A DNA stretch of 64,000 nt from Solibacillus ferritrahens (GTDB lineage: Bacteria; Bacillota; Bacilli; Bacillales_A; Planococcaceae), in NCBI RefSeq assembly GCF_037027585.1, contig NZ_JAXCLE010000008.1, forward strand, positions 99,698 through 163,697, in the 5' to 3' direction. Shown here in pieces: positions 9,085 to 15,941 of the stretch. A model generated the notes under the pieces. That model worked only from the letters and a program-made list of their open reading frames with translations. It searched no databases and was not told the DNA's origin. Made by a program: the position numbers and the translations under genes. Each line of letters opens with the position of its first letter. Position 1 is the first letter of the stretch.

Positions 9085-9208
9085 TTGACACTGAAAATGT
9101 TAATTTATGATAGCCAAATAAGCATTATTGGGTGCCAAACCCATTAGAGTTCTTCAGGAACAAAGAATTCTACCGCAGCATCTCCTTGTGAGATGCTGCC
9201 TTTTTTAT
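9085..9208 (+). ncRNA. Candidate small RNA with promoter and terminator
   Basis: TTGACA at 9085 and a TATGAT at 9106 (15-base spacing, shorter than ideal; TGATAG at 17 bases is the alternative) precede a leader with two small hairpins (GGGT-gccaa-ACCC and GTTC-ttca-GGAAC). A perfect 10-bp terminator stem follows (GCAGCATCTC 9175-9184 with GAGATGCTGC 9190-9199) with a T run. No ORF follows, so the product would be an RNA of roughly 90 nt. I could not fit it to a known riboswitch class. Confidence 0.45.
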
Positions 9209-9316
9209 TTCCGCAAGAATTTCTTATAGCTATCAATAAAGTAGGTTAATGACATACATATTCCCGGGTGCTAATCTCCAAGTTAATCAGTCTATAAAAA
9301 CGAGGTTAGGCAAAAC

Positions 9317-9359
9317 CAAAAAACACCATTTTTCTCAAAGAGAAAAATGGTGTTTTTTT
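9317..9359. terminator. Bidirectional terminator-like hairpin
   Basis: ACACCATTTTTCTC pairs with GAGAAAAATGGTGT, flanked by A and T runs, so it could stop transcription from either side. It may terminate the symporter operon, although it lies about 240 bases past the last stop codon. Confidence 0.65.
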
Positions 9360-9367
9360 ACTGTCAT

Positions 9368-9475
9368 AAAATTGATTTCCATTCCAGAGACGCTTTTCAC
9401 GGGTGTGGCCTAAGCCTGTAATCTCAGGCCTCACGGTATTCCCGTAGGAGTCCCCCTTCATTCCAATCAATTTCA
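9368..9475 (-). repeat. MITE-like interspersed repeat with terminal inverted repeats
   Basis: The ends (aaaattgatttccattcc on the left; ttcattccaatcaattt on the right) are imperfect inverted repeats. The interior is unusually GC-rich for this window and reads on the minus strand GACTCCTACGGGAATACCG, then GGCCACACCCGTG, then AAAGCGTC. This pattern of a CC-rich palindrome ending in (G)AAAGCGTC is one I recall as a widespread non-coding repeat of Bacillales genomes. No ORF is present. Copy number must come from a genome search. Confidence 0.55.
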
Positions 9476-9598
9476 TAAGATATCAGTTTCTTATTAAGAG
9501 ATTTCGACTATTCTAATGGAATTTCCACTTCTGTCCTAGCCTCATTTTGAAATTCTAGCAATTCTGTACAAAAGGTGATGAACTGCCCCCCTCTGATT

Positions 9599-11269
9599 TT
9601 ATTGATCTTTCGATGAGCCATCGTTTAAATAAACTTCACCATCTTTATAAGTCATTTGTTCAGGATAACGTAGGTTTATAACTGCATCCTGAAGTTCTTG
9701 TGAAGGTGGACGGGTTGAAAGTGACACAATGATATTAGTAGCGAAAGCAGCTATTGCCCCGAAAATACCAGCACCTGTATCGATAATTCCTAATATCGTA
9801 AATCCACCATACTTCGCACTAAAAATGTAAACAAGTGTCACAGTTAAACCGACAAGCATACCAGCCATAGTTCCTTTTGCATTCGCTCGTTTCCACCAGA
9901 CGCCCAATACAAGTGCAGGGAAGAAAGTACCTGTAGCAAGCGCAAATGCCCATGCGACAATTTGTGTAATGGCACCAGGTGGGTTCAATGCAATAATTCC
10001 AGCTAGTAATGTTGCAACGACAATTGAAATACGACCTACAAGTAGACGTTTTTGTTCAGAGGCTTGAGGATTGATGATCCGATAATAAATATCATGTGCA
10101 AACGACGAGGAAATTGAGATCATCAAGCCACCAGCAGTAGATAACGCAGCCGCCATTGCACCTGCAGCCACTAATCCAATAACAAATACACCTAGATTTG
10201 CGATTTCAGGAGTAGCCATTACGACAATATCATTAGCGATTTTAAGTTCAAGCCACTGAAGAATGCCATCACCATTCGTATCGACTATCCCTAATTTTCC
10301 TGTATCAATCCATGATTGAGTCCAGGCCGGTAACTCCGCAATCTTTTTACCAGCGATTTCCGTCATTAAAATGAAACGGGCAAAGGCTGCATAAGCTGGT
10401 GCACTAAAATATAAAAGTCCGATAAACACTAGTGCCCATGCACCTGACCAACGCGCTGCCTTCATAGTCCCTACCGTATAAAAACGGACAATAACATGGG
10501 GAAGTCCGGCTGTACCACACATTAATGTAAACATGAGCGCTAAAAATTGCCACTTGGTTCCATTTGTAAATGGCGCAAAGTATTCTGAGATTCCGAGCTC
10601 TCGGTCAAGTTCGCCCATTTTTGTTACAATTTCACCATAGGAAATCCACGGTAAAGGATTACTCGTTAATTGTAATGACATAAAAATAACTGGTACTAAG
10701 TAAGCAATAATTAAAATAATGTATTGTGCTACTTGTGTCCAAGTAATACCTTTCATCCCACCAAATGCTGCATAAAACGCAATTAACACAACGCCAATCA
10801 TTGTTCCTATTTTTGCATCAATTTCAAAAAGGCGTCCGATTACTACACCAGAACCTGATAGCTGTCCAATGGAATACGTGAAGCTTATTATTATTGTACA
10901 TATAGCCGCTATTATTAGTGCTGCCTTACTATTAAATCGGTCTCCAATAAATTCAGGTACAGTAAAGCGCCCGAATTTACGAAGCTGTGGTGCAAGTAAT
11001 ATCGTTAAAAATAAATACCCACCAGTCCATCCCATAATATAAGCTAATCCATCATAGCCAAGTAGCATGATCGTACCGGCCATTCCGATAAAGGACGCGG
11101 CACTCATCCAGTCTGCTCCGATTGCCATCCCATTAAAAATAGGAGGAACTCCACGGCCAGCAACATAGAAATCAGATGTTTGCTTTGCAGTATTAAATAC
11201 TGCTATCCAAATATATAAAGCGAATGTACTTAATATAATCACCAGTGACACTAAAAATTGACTATCCAT
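9599..11269 (-). CDS. Sodium:solute symporter, large subunit (VC_2705-type)
   Basis: A 556-residue SSS-family transporter with about 13 helices. Recognisable stretches are FYVAGRGVPPIFNGMAIGAD, DWMSAASFIGMAG (sodium-site region) and AAALSTAGGLMISISSSFAHD. It resembles acetate/carboxylate symporters of the ActP branch, and the adjacent DUF4212 subunit assigns it to the two-component VC_2705 group. The loop at about residue 330 carries an acidic DTNGDGILQWLEL stretch resembling an EF-hand. Substrate is likely a small carboxylate, by inference. It is the last gene of a three-gene operon; the ATG has a GGAAGGGGG site. Confidence 0.9.
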   Translation of the reverse strand: MDSQFLVSLVIILSTFALYIWIAVFNTAKQTSDFYVAGRGVPPIFNGMAIGADWMSAASFIGMAGTIMLLGYDGLAYIMGWTGGYLFLTILLAPQLRKFGRFTVPEFIGDRFNSKAALIIAAICTIIISFTYSIGQLSGSGVVIGRLFEIDAKIGTMIGVVLIAFYAAFGGMKGITWTQVAQYIILIIAYLVPVIFMSLQLTSNPLPWISYGEIVTKMGELDRELGISEYFAPFTNGTKWQFLALMFTLMCGTAGLPHVIVRFYTVGTMKAARWSGAWALVFIGLLYFSAPAYAAFARFILMTEIAGKKIAELPAWTQSWIDTGKLGIVDTNGDGILQWLELKIANDIVVMATPEIANLGVFVIGLVAAGAMAAALSTAGGLMISISSSFAHDIYYRIINPQASEQKRLLVGRISIVVATLLAGIIALNPPGAITQIVAWAFALATGTFFPALVLGVWWKRANAKGTMAGMLVGLTVTLVYIFSAKYGGFTILGIIDTGAGIFGAIAAFATNIIVSLSTRPPSQELQDAVINLRYPEQMTYKDGEVYLNDGSSKDQ

Positions 11270-11286
11270 TATTCAGCCCCCTTCCA

Positions 11287-11589
11287 TTAGTGATCTATCA
11301 TATTTTTTGCGCCTATTTCTTTATTGCGTTCATCATCAATCCCATACTTTTTATCAATTTTGTCACCGACAATCGCATTTACAAACAGTAAAACAATGAA
11401 GGTAAACAATGCTCCAATTGCTCCCATAAAATAGTGGAATGGGAATCCTAAAAATTGAATTTCAGTCAATGAGTCTGCAAACGCTACCACGACATAAGAC
11501 ACAAGAAACCAAATAGCAAAATAAACTAGCATGTACCTATTTTTCTCACGGAAATAAGCATCAGCAACTTTTTGATCAACCTTTTTCAT
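11287..11589 (-). CDS. DUF4212 sodium/substrate symporter small subunit
   Basis: A 100-residue protein with two helices (YMLVYFAIWFLVSYVVVAF and FHYFMGAIGALFTFIVLLFV), matching DUF4212, the small partner of VC_2705-type symporters. ATG 11589 is preferred over the GTG at 11598 because the GAAAGGTGG ribosome site sits at the right distance from the ATG. The gene lies 17 bases before the large subunit. Confidence 0.88.
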   Translation of the reverse strand: MKKVDQKVADAYFREKNRYMLVYFAIWFLVSYVVVAFADSLTEIQFLGFPFHYFMGAIGALFTFIVLLFVNAIVGDKIDKKYGIDDERNKEIGAKNMIDH

Positions 11590-11612
11590 TCGGACCACCT
11601 TTCTTCATAAAT

Positions 11613-11789
11613 TTATTTCAGATCAAAAATGAATTGAAGCGTTTCCATTAAAGGAAGCGGGACCAACAGTACTTTGACTATCATTAAAATAACTAGTGCA
11701 GCTACAGGAAAGCTAAGTGCAATAAAACGTTTTTTTATTAGTGCATAGGTAAGGCAGCAAATAGTAAATAAAATAAAGAACAGCAGCAA
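11613..11789 (-). CDS. Small two-helix membrane protein, 58 residues
   Basis: Starts at TTG 11789, five bases after a near-perfect AGGAGGTG ribosome site. The product begins MLLFFILFTICCLTYALI, has a short basic loop KKRF, a second helix (FIALSFPVAALVILMIVKV) and a short tail ending FIFDLK. It lies 23 bases upstream of the DUF4212 subunit and so is probably the first gene of the symporter operon. I do not recognise a family; a third subunit is one possibility. Confidence 0.68.
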   Translation of the reverse strand: MLLFFILFTICCLTYALIKKRFIALSFPVAALVILMIVKVLLVPLPLMETLQFIFDLK

Positions 11790-11983
11790 CTAAACACCTC
11801 CTATAATCTCAACGTTTTCTAATATATGTTGGAAATGATCCGGATAAAACGAATATGAAGTAAAAAACTCCTAGACAATTGGCTCAAAAAAAATAAAAAG
11901 ATTACTTAAGACAAGTAACTAAGTAACTATTGACAATATGAAAACCACCTGAAACGATGACAAATCAACGTCTTAGATGGTTC

Positions 11984-12019
11984 TTTTAAAAACTACACTT
12001 ATTTATGATACGGTTCACC
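11984..12019 (-). other. att-like copy of the rlmH 3' end (distal)
   Basis: On the minus strand it reads GGTGAACCGTATCATAAATA and on through the stop codon, then AGTGTAG and a T run. It encodes the same last six residues as RlmH (GEPYHK) plus stop, and agrees with 15070-15102 at 31 of 33 positions, continuing past the stop. Staphylococcal SCC elements recombine at exactly this point of rlmH (core GAAxCxTATCATAAxTx, from memory). I read it as the outer attachment repeat of a small island or its remnant. Confidence 0.6.
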
Positions 12020-12084
12020 TTTCCTAGTTTAAGTGCAATTATTATTTATCCTTAATCCCTCTTAAATTCACTAAAAAAAGGATT

Positions 12085-12128
12085 AATGCTACCTGGTAAG
12101 CTGCCATGCCAGCCATTCAAGTAGCATT
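12085..12128 (-). terminator. Orphan terminator-like hairpin
   Basis: AATGCTAC (12085-12092) pairs with GTAGCATT (12121-12128), with inner CTGG/CCAG pairing. On the minus strand AATCC and seven T follow. No annotated minus-strand gene lies immediately upstream, so it may end a small RNA or a lost gene. Confidence 0.5.
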
Positions 12129-12273
12129 CTTTGTTGTGTGCATAATTAGTAACTTACAGTTATTTTTTAAATCTAATAACCTTTAAAAATAAAGAATAAA
12201 ATTAGCCGTTCTGAACAAATTAAATTTGACTCTGTCGCATAGTTTTGACTTATAAAATGGAGGTGAATGATTG

Positions 12274-12417
12274 ATGGCTAAGAAGAGTAAAACAAGTTTT
12301 ACAAAAAGAAAAAAGCCGAAAAAAGATATTAATCATCGTGAAGAGTATTCCAAAGAGTTTAACCAAGTGATTCATAATAATCCTCCACAAGAAGTGACAA
12401 AGCACAGAGGCATATAA
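12274..12417 (+). CDS. Small basic hypothetical protein, 47 residues
   Basis: ATG 12274 follows a strong GGAGGTGA site by seven bases. The product MAKKSKTSFTKRKKPKKDIN, continuing HREEYSKEF, is very basic at its N-terminus and more mixed afterwards. It has no membrane segment and I do not recognise a family; its size and composition would suit a spore-core or nucleic-acid-binding protein, but nothing proves that. A strong terminator starts directly after its stop. Confidence 0.6.
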   Translation: MAKKSKTSFTKRKKPKKDINHREEYSKEFNQVIHNNPPQEVTKHRGI

Positions 12418-12468
12418 GAGAAGCTTTAGTCCGATTCGACTTAGAACTTGGACTAAAGCTTTTCTCAC
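12418..12468 (+). terminator. Terminator of the 47-residue gene
   Basis: GAGAAGCTTTAGTCC pairs with GGACTAAAGCTTTTCTC across a 17-base loop, ending in TTTTCTC. The stem is nearly symmetrical, so it may work in both directions. Confidence 0.7.
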
Positions 12469-12715
12469 ATCGAAAAAAAGGTTTGGGATTCTAATGGACC
12501 TGAACTTTCTTAGTTCTCTAGAGGAAACAGGCTGTTTGCATTTTAATGGTCCTACAACAATTTGCTATTTAGGTCACGACTAAGGCAACACCGATATTTT
12601 TTTTCAAATAATAAAATACTTGTCATTTCCTCTCTTATTTCAATAATTTAAATTAACAGAGCTGTTAATTTAAATAAAAAAACCTACGTTTAAGTAACGT
12701 AAGTTTGATTAACTA
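12469..12715. other. Intergenic region with perfect inverted repeat
   Basis: Contains a perfect 14-bp inverted repeat, ATTTAAATTAACAG (12646-12659) and its complement (12662-12675), separated by two bases. It lies just beyond the permease terminator. The rest shows no gene. Confidence 0.6.
12672..12708 (-). terminator. Terminator of the ABC exporter operon
   Basis: On the minus strand AAACTTACGTTACTTAAACGTAGGTTT folds as a hairpin and ends in a T run just after the permease stop. Confidence 0.75.
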
Positions 12716-13447
12716 TTAATTTTGCTGAATTTTATATTTGAAAATAAAAATCGAAAGACTAAAAAGGACAGCTCCATAAACTACCACAACATATAAATGG
12801 GGAAACATTGCGCTAAAGTCTTCTGCTACAATTGATCGAACTAAATCAACAGCGTGGACGAATGGTAGAGCATAAGCGACTTTTTCAAAGGCCCCCCCAA
12901 TTAACGATACATCGAACCATGCGCCAGATAATAGTGCTGTCAAGTTCGTTAACAAAGCTCCACATAAGCCTACTGCTGCCTTTTCGCTAAATAAGGTGCC
13001 GCATAATAGTCCGATTGCTATGAAAATAGTAGATGTAATTAGTAAGGCTATAAATGCAAATACATGGTTGAAAGATAGTTCCAAACCTAAAAAGTAAGCT
13101 GTTATAAAACAAGTAATACTTTGAAGCACAACAATTATCCCTAAAGGAAGCGTATAACCAATAATAAAATCACTTGCTCTCATAGGAGTAGTTAGCAATC
13201 TTATTAAATAGGAAGTAGAACGGTCTTTCGCTAACGTTTGTGCTGCAAATAAAGCAATAAAAGAAAGGCTAAATACTGCGATGCCAGGTGTTAAATGTTC
13301 AATATTAAAAAGTGCTTCTGGAACATTGCGATTAATCGCAGTTAAAAGCAACAGTAAAATGATTGGAAAGGCTATACCAAAAAATAATGAAATCGGGTCG
13401 CGTACAATTTCTTTCGTACAACGTCCAGCAAAGACAAGAGCCCTCAT
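12716..13447 (-). CDS. ABC-2 type transporter permease
   Basis: A 243-residue six-helix permease of the ABC-2 family, 1 base overlapping its ATPase (TAATG). Visible features are the RDPISLFFGIAFPIILLLLL first helix and the LAKDRSTSYLIRLLTTPMRASDFI coupling region typical of drug or lantibiotic-type exporters. It is the last gene of a three-gene set (regulator, ATPase, permease). Substrate is unknown; the regulator-linked arrangement suggests inducible efflux. Confidence 0.88.
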   Translation of the reverse strand: MRALVFAGRCTKEIVRDPISLFFGIAFPIILLLLLTAINRNVPEALFNIEHLTPGIAVFSLSFIALFAAQTLAKDRSTSYLIRLLTTPMRASDFIIGYTLPLGIIVVLQSITCFITAYFLGLELSFNHVFAFIALLITSTIFIAIGLLCGTLFSEKAAVGLCGALLTNLTALLSGAWFDVSLIGGAFEKVAYALPFVHAVDLVRSIVAEDFSAMFPHLYVVVVYGAVLFSLSIFIFKYKIQQN

Positions 13448-14178
13448 TATAATTCGCCTCCTGTTACGAAATGCACAAATGCATCCTCAAAGTTTTCTTT
13501 ACTTGCTGTTATAATGAGCTCGTCTACTGTACCAAGTGCCTTTATTTCGCCATCCTTCATAATACAAATGCGATCGCACAAGCTTTCTGCTTCTTCTAAA
13601 TAGTGCGTAGTGAGTACAATTGTAGTCGTATCTCTCAGTTTATTAATCATTGCCCAAAGTTCACGGCGGCTAATGATATCTAACCCTAAAGTTGGTTCAT
13701 CTAAAAATAAAATTCGAGGATCTGCAATTAGAGCCATTGCAATGCTTAACTTTCGTTGCCAACCACCGGATAAATTCTTACCACGTTGATGTTCGTAAGG
13801 CTGTAGTGAAAACTGGCTAATTAAAGCCTCCGTTTTTTCAATGGACTTCTCCTTTGAAAAACCGTGAATGCGTGCCATTAATAGTAAATTTTCACGTACA
13901 GATAAATTTGGTGCAATGGACGTTTCCTGAGGGGAAACAGCGAGTAATTTTCGAATACTTGGTAACTCTTTACTAAGCGAATGCCCAAGGACAAGCGCAT
14001 CTCCTGTAGACGGTTTTGCTAGGCCACTTAGCATATTTAGAAGTGTCGTTTTACCAGCGCCATTTACACCAAGGAGTCCGAATAGTTCACCTTGGTTAAT
14101 CGTAAGTGTCATAGGAGAAACGGCAACTTTTTCTTTAAAGCGTTTTGATAAACCTTGAAGTTCAATTGCAGCATTCAT
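13447..14178 (-). CDS. ABC transporter ATP-binding protein
   Basis: A 243-residue ABC ATPase. Walker A is GVNGAGKTT (about residue 37), the signature LSGGWQRKL (about 132), Walker B RILFLDEPT and the switch histidine TTHYLEEAE. The family fits ABC-2 exporters of the CcmA/NatA type. It follows the XRE-AbrB regulator by 4 bases and is fused translationally to the permease. Confidence 0.93.
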   Translation of the reverse strand: MNAAIELQGLSKRFKEKVAVSPMTLTINQGELFGLLGVNGAGKTTLLNMLSGLAKPSTGDALVLGHSLSKELPSIRKLLAVSPQETSIAPNLSVRENLLLMARIHGFSKEKSIEKTEALISQFSLQPYEHQRGKNLSGGWQRKLSIAMALIADPRILFLDEPTLGLDIISRRELWAMINKLRDTTTIVLTTHYLEEAESLCDRICIMKDGEIKALGTVDELIITASKENFEDAFVHFVTGGEL

Positions 14179-14182
14179 TAAT

Positions 14183-14611
14183 TTATTCCTCCTCTTTTTG
14201 CTGAGCTTTCACCATATCTAAAAACTGTTGAATCATTTTTTCAGGTGCTAACGCCAACCCACGATCCTCATCTCCTATAATAACGACTGAATCACCTGGG
14301 TTAATTTGAAAAATTTCACGGGCTTTTTTCGGAATTACAATTTGGCCGCGTTCCCCTACTGTTGCTGTCCCAAAAAAATGCTGGCCTTTCGGTGGAATAT
14401 CTACACCCGTTTCTTCTGAGTTATGGTTTACTAATGCATCTAAGGTTACTCCGAAGAAATTGGCAATATTCATACTATGGTGTAAATCTGGTGTCGATTC
14501 GCCTTTTTCCCATTTTGCAATTACTTGACGTGAAACATTTATTTCTTGGGCTAATTGCTCTTGAGTTAGATTACGACGTTTTCTCAACGAGCATAAATTC
14601 AAATTAATCAT
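14183..14611 (-). CDS. XRE-AbrB two-domain transcriptional regulator
   Basis: 142 residues. An XRE helix-turn-helix occupies about residues 1-60 (LRKRRNLTQEQLAQEINVSR then VIAKWEKGES) and a SpoVT/AbrB swapped-hairpin domain about 80-125 (GTATVGERGQIVIPKKAREI). Start is ATG 14611, nine bases after GAGAGG; the longer frame from 14749 has no site. Two DNA-binding modules in one chain, cotranscribed with an ABC exporter, suggest autoregulation of the exporter operon. Confidence 0.85.
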   Translation of the reverse strand: MINLNLCSLRKRRNLTQEQLAQEINVSRQVIAKWEKGESTPDLHHSMNIANFFGVTLDALVNHNSEETGVDIPPKGQHFFGTATVGERGQIVIPKKAREIFQINPGDSVVIIGDEDRGLALAPEKMIQQFLDMVKAQQKEEE

Positions 14612-14795
14612 ACTTTTCATCCTCTCATAATTAATTATAAACACTACTTTGATAGTAAATCTACCAACGGAGCATAACATTAATGTTATCATTCGTAGCG
14701 TAATGTGATATGAAAGTAGATGTGATGGATAAATAACATATTCTAACAAATCGCAAAATTTTTAGACATTAGCTCTGTTAAAACTGAATGTTGAA

Positions 14796-14829
14796 ATAAA
14801 AAGCGCTAGCCTCCGTTACGGCTAGCTAC
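14796..14829 (-). terminator. Terminator without an intact upstream gene
   Basis: On the minus strand GCTAGCC pairs with GGCTAGC across a GTAACGGA-type loop and is followed by GCTTTTTATTT. The only possible coding material before it is the remnant at 14918-14992. Confidence 0.65.
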
Positions 14830-14917
14830 AACTATTTAATAAGATGAGTAATACTACTACACCTGAAATACTGAATAAACATCATCTCAGATGGCCATTT
14901 TATAGATCCATACTTAC

Positions 14918-14992
14918 TTAAAGCACAACCTTTGTTTCGTTAATCGCCAATGTATTACCTTTGAAATTTTTACTTTGCGAAGGTGGATTTTT
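14918..14992 (-). pseudogene. Possible decayed coding remnant
   Basis: After an in-frame TAG, 24 codons run to a TAA and read KNPPSQSKNFKGN then TLAINETKVVL. The composition is protein-like but there is no start codon with a ribosome site. It may be the end of a gene lost within the rlmH-flanked segment. Chance is not excluded. Confidence 0.2.
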
Positions 14993-15021
14993 CTAATTTT
15001 TAGAGGTGGAAATTTTTGATG

Positions 15022-15066
15022 AAAAAAAGCCATCAAAACATTCATTTTTCAATGCTTTGATGACTT
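15022..15066 (-). terminator. rlmH terminator
   Basis: On the minus strand GTCATCAAAGCATT pairs with AATGTTTTGATGGC, followed by seven T. Confidence 0.85.
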
Positions 15067-15102
15067 TCTTAAAAACTGCACTTATTTATGGTACGGTTCA
15101 CC
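15067..15102 (-). other. att-like site at the rlmH 3' end (proximal)
   Basis: The functional rlmH end reads GGTGAACCGTACCATAAATA, stop, then AGTGCAG and a T run. It is the partner of the copy at 11984-12019. It spans the stop codon, where insertion of a mobile element leaves the protein intact. Confidence 0.6.
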
Positions 15103-15561
15103 CTTAATAATTCTGAAACTTCGATAAATCTGTTCTACTAATACTAGCTTCATCAATTGATGAGGTAACGTCATCTTCCCAAAGCACAACTTTTCATCCG
15201 CCCGTTTCAGTACATCGGAGTGAAGTCCTAACGATCCTCCAATGACAAAAGCCACTTTACTTTTTCCATATGTCATGAGGGATTCTAAATCAGCGGCCAT
15301 TTCTTCACTAGTTTTCATTTTGCCATCTAAAGCGAGCGCAATAACATATGTCCCCTCATTAATTTTCGCAAGGATGCGCTCACCTTCTTTACGTTTGACG
15401 ATTTCCATATCAGCTTCGCTCAACTGTTCTGGTGCCTTTTCATCTGGTACCTCTACTAAGTCCACCTTTGCATATCCGCCTAAGCGCTTTACATATTCTT
15501 CGATACCCATCTTCAAATACTTTTCTTTTAATTTACCAACTGAAATGATTGTTATATTCAC
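15082..15561 (-). CDS. rlmH: 23S rRNA pseudouridine(1915)-N3 methyltransferase
   Basis: RlmH (orfX/YydA) methylates pseudouridine 1915 in helix 69 of 23S rRNA. The 159-residue SPOUT protein shows the trefoil-knot stretch FVIGGSLGLHSDVLKRAD and the C-terminal LPHQLMKLVLVEQIYRSF and IIKGEPYHK, essentially family consensus. The length is standard. The 3' end doubles as an integration hotspot in related bacteria. Boxes resembling DnaA sites lie directly upstream. Confidence 0.97.
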   Translation of the reverse strand: MNITIISVGKLKEKYLKMGIEEYVKRLGGYAKVDLVEVPDEKAPEQLSEADMEIVKRKEGERILAKINEGTYVIALALDGKMKTSEEMAADLESLMTYGKSKVAFVIGGSLGLHSDVLKRADEKLCFGKMTLPHQLMKLVLVEQIYRSFRIIKGEPYHK

Positions 15562-15651
15562 AGCTTATCCACCTTTACACTCCATTTACAAACAAGTTAT
15601 CCACAAAAGTTATGCACATATCCACAACAAAAACCTATATATTGTGTAAAG

Positions 15652-15816
15652 TTATTTACTTGATACTATATATGTTGCTTGCTCTTCACAATAAGAACAA
15701 GTTGTTGATAACTTTTCATCTTCTGTTAAAAAATCCATCGTTGGAAATTGTTCGGTCTCTGCTACAAGCATATCTAAAGCGTGATCTATATGGGTTTCAC
15801 AGCTAAATTTTTTCAT
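15652..15816 (-). CDS. CxxH/CxxC protein, BA_5709 family (YyzF-like)
   Basis: A 54-residue protein with CETH near the N-terminus and CSYCEEQA near the C-terminus, the paired metal-binding motifs that define this Bacillales family. ATG 15816 follows AGAAGGA by six bases; the frame from 15861 adds a leader without support. It sits between htrA and rlmH as in relatives. Function unknown, probably zinc-binding. Confidence 0.88.
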   Translation of the reverse strand: MKKFSCETHIDHALDMLVAETEQFPTMDFLTEDEKLSTTCSYCEEQATYIVSSK

Positions 15817-15901
15817 ATTCAATCCTTCTTTCTTTTCTGAAATTTCTAGAAACTTATTCACAATTTTTAAATGTTATCCACAATCCATTGTAACAAACAA
15901 A

Positions 15902-15941
15902 AATTGGGTAGAAAAGAAAAGCCTTTTCTTCTCTACCCATT
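15902..15941 (-). terminator. htrA terminator
   Basis: GGGTAGAGAAGAAAAG pairs with CTTTTCTTTTCTACCC on the minus strand and is followed by AATTTTTG. Confidence 0.7.

Larger units (their letters stand above)
11790..12273. other. Intergenic region with rlmH-end copy and orphan hairpins
   Basis: About 480 bases upstream of the symporter operon. It holds a near-copy of the rlmH 3' end (11984-12019), a following terminator-like hairpin on the minus strand (about 11945-11980), a second hairpin at 12085-12128 that terminates minus-strand reading although no gene precedes it, and a sequence resembling an IS6-family terminus (12228-12246). No ORF is supported. Confidence 0.5.
14612..15081. other. Intergenic region between regulator and rlmH
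   Basis: About 470 bases. It holds the regulator's promoter area, a minus-strand terminator at 14796-14829 with no intact gene before it, a short open stretch on the minus strand (14918-14992) that may be a coding remnant, and the rlmH terminator. Confidence 0.5.

Noticed and set aside
9255..9270. Possible Noc-binding site around ATTCCCGGG
   Set aside because: Only the left half fits the palindrome ATTTCCCGGGAAAT; the right half diverges.
12250..12468. Minus-strand frame of 72 residues
   Set aside because: It is antisense to the 47-residue gene and its terminator, and lacks a ribosome site.
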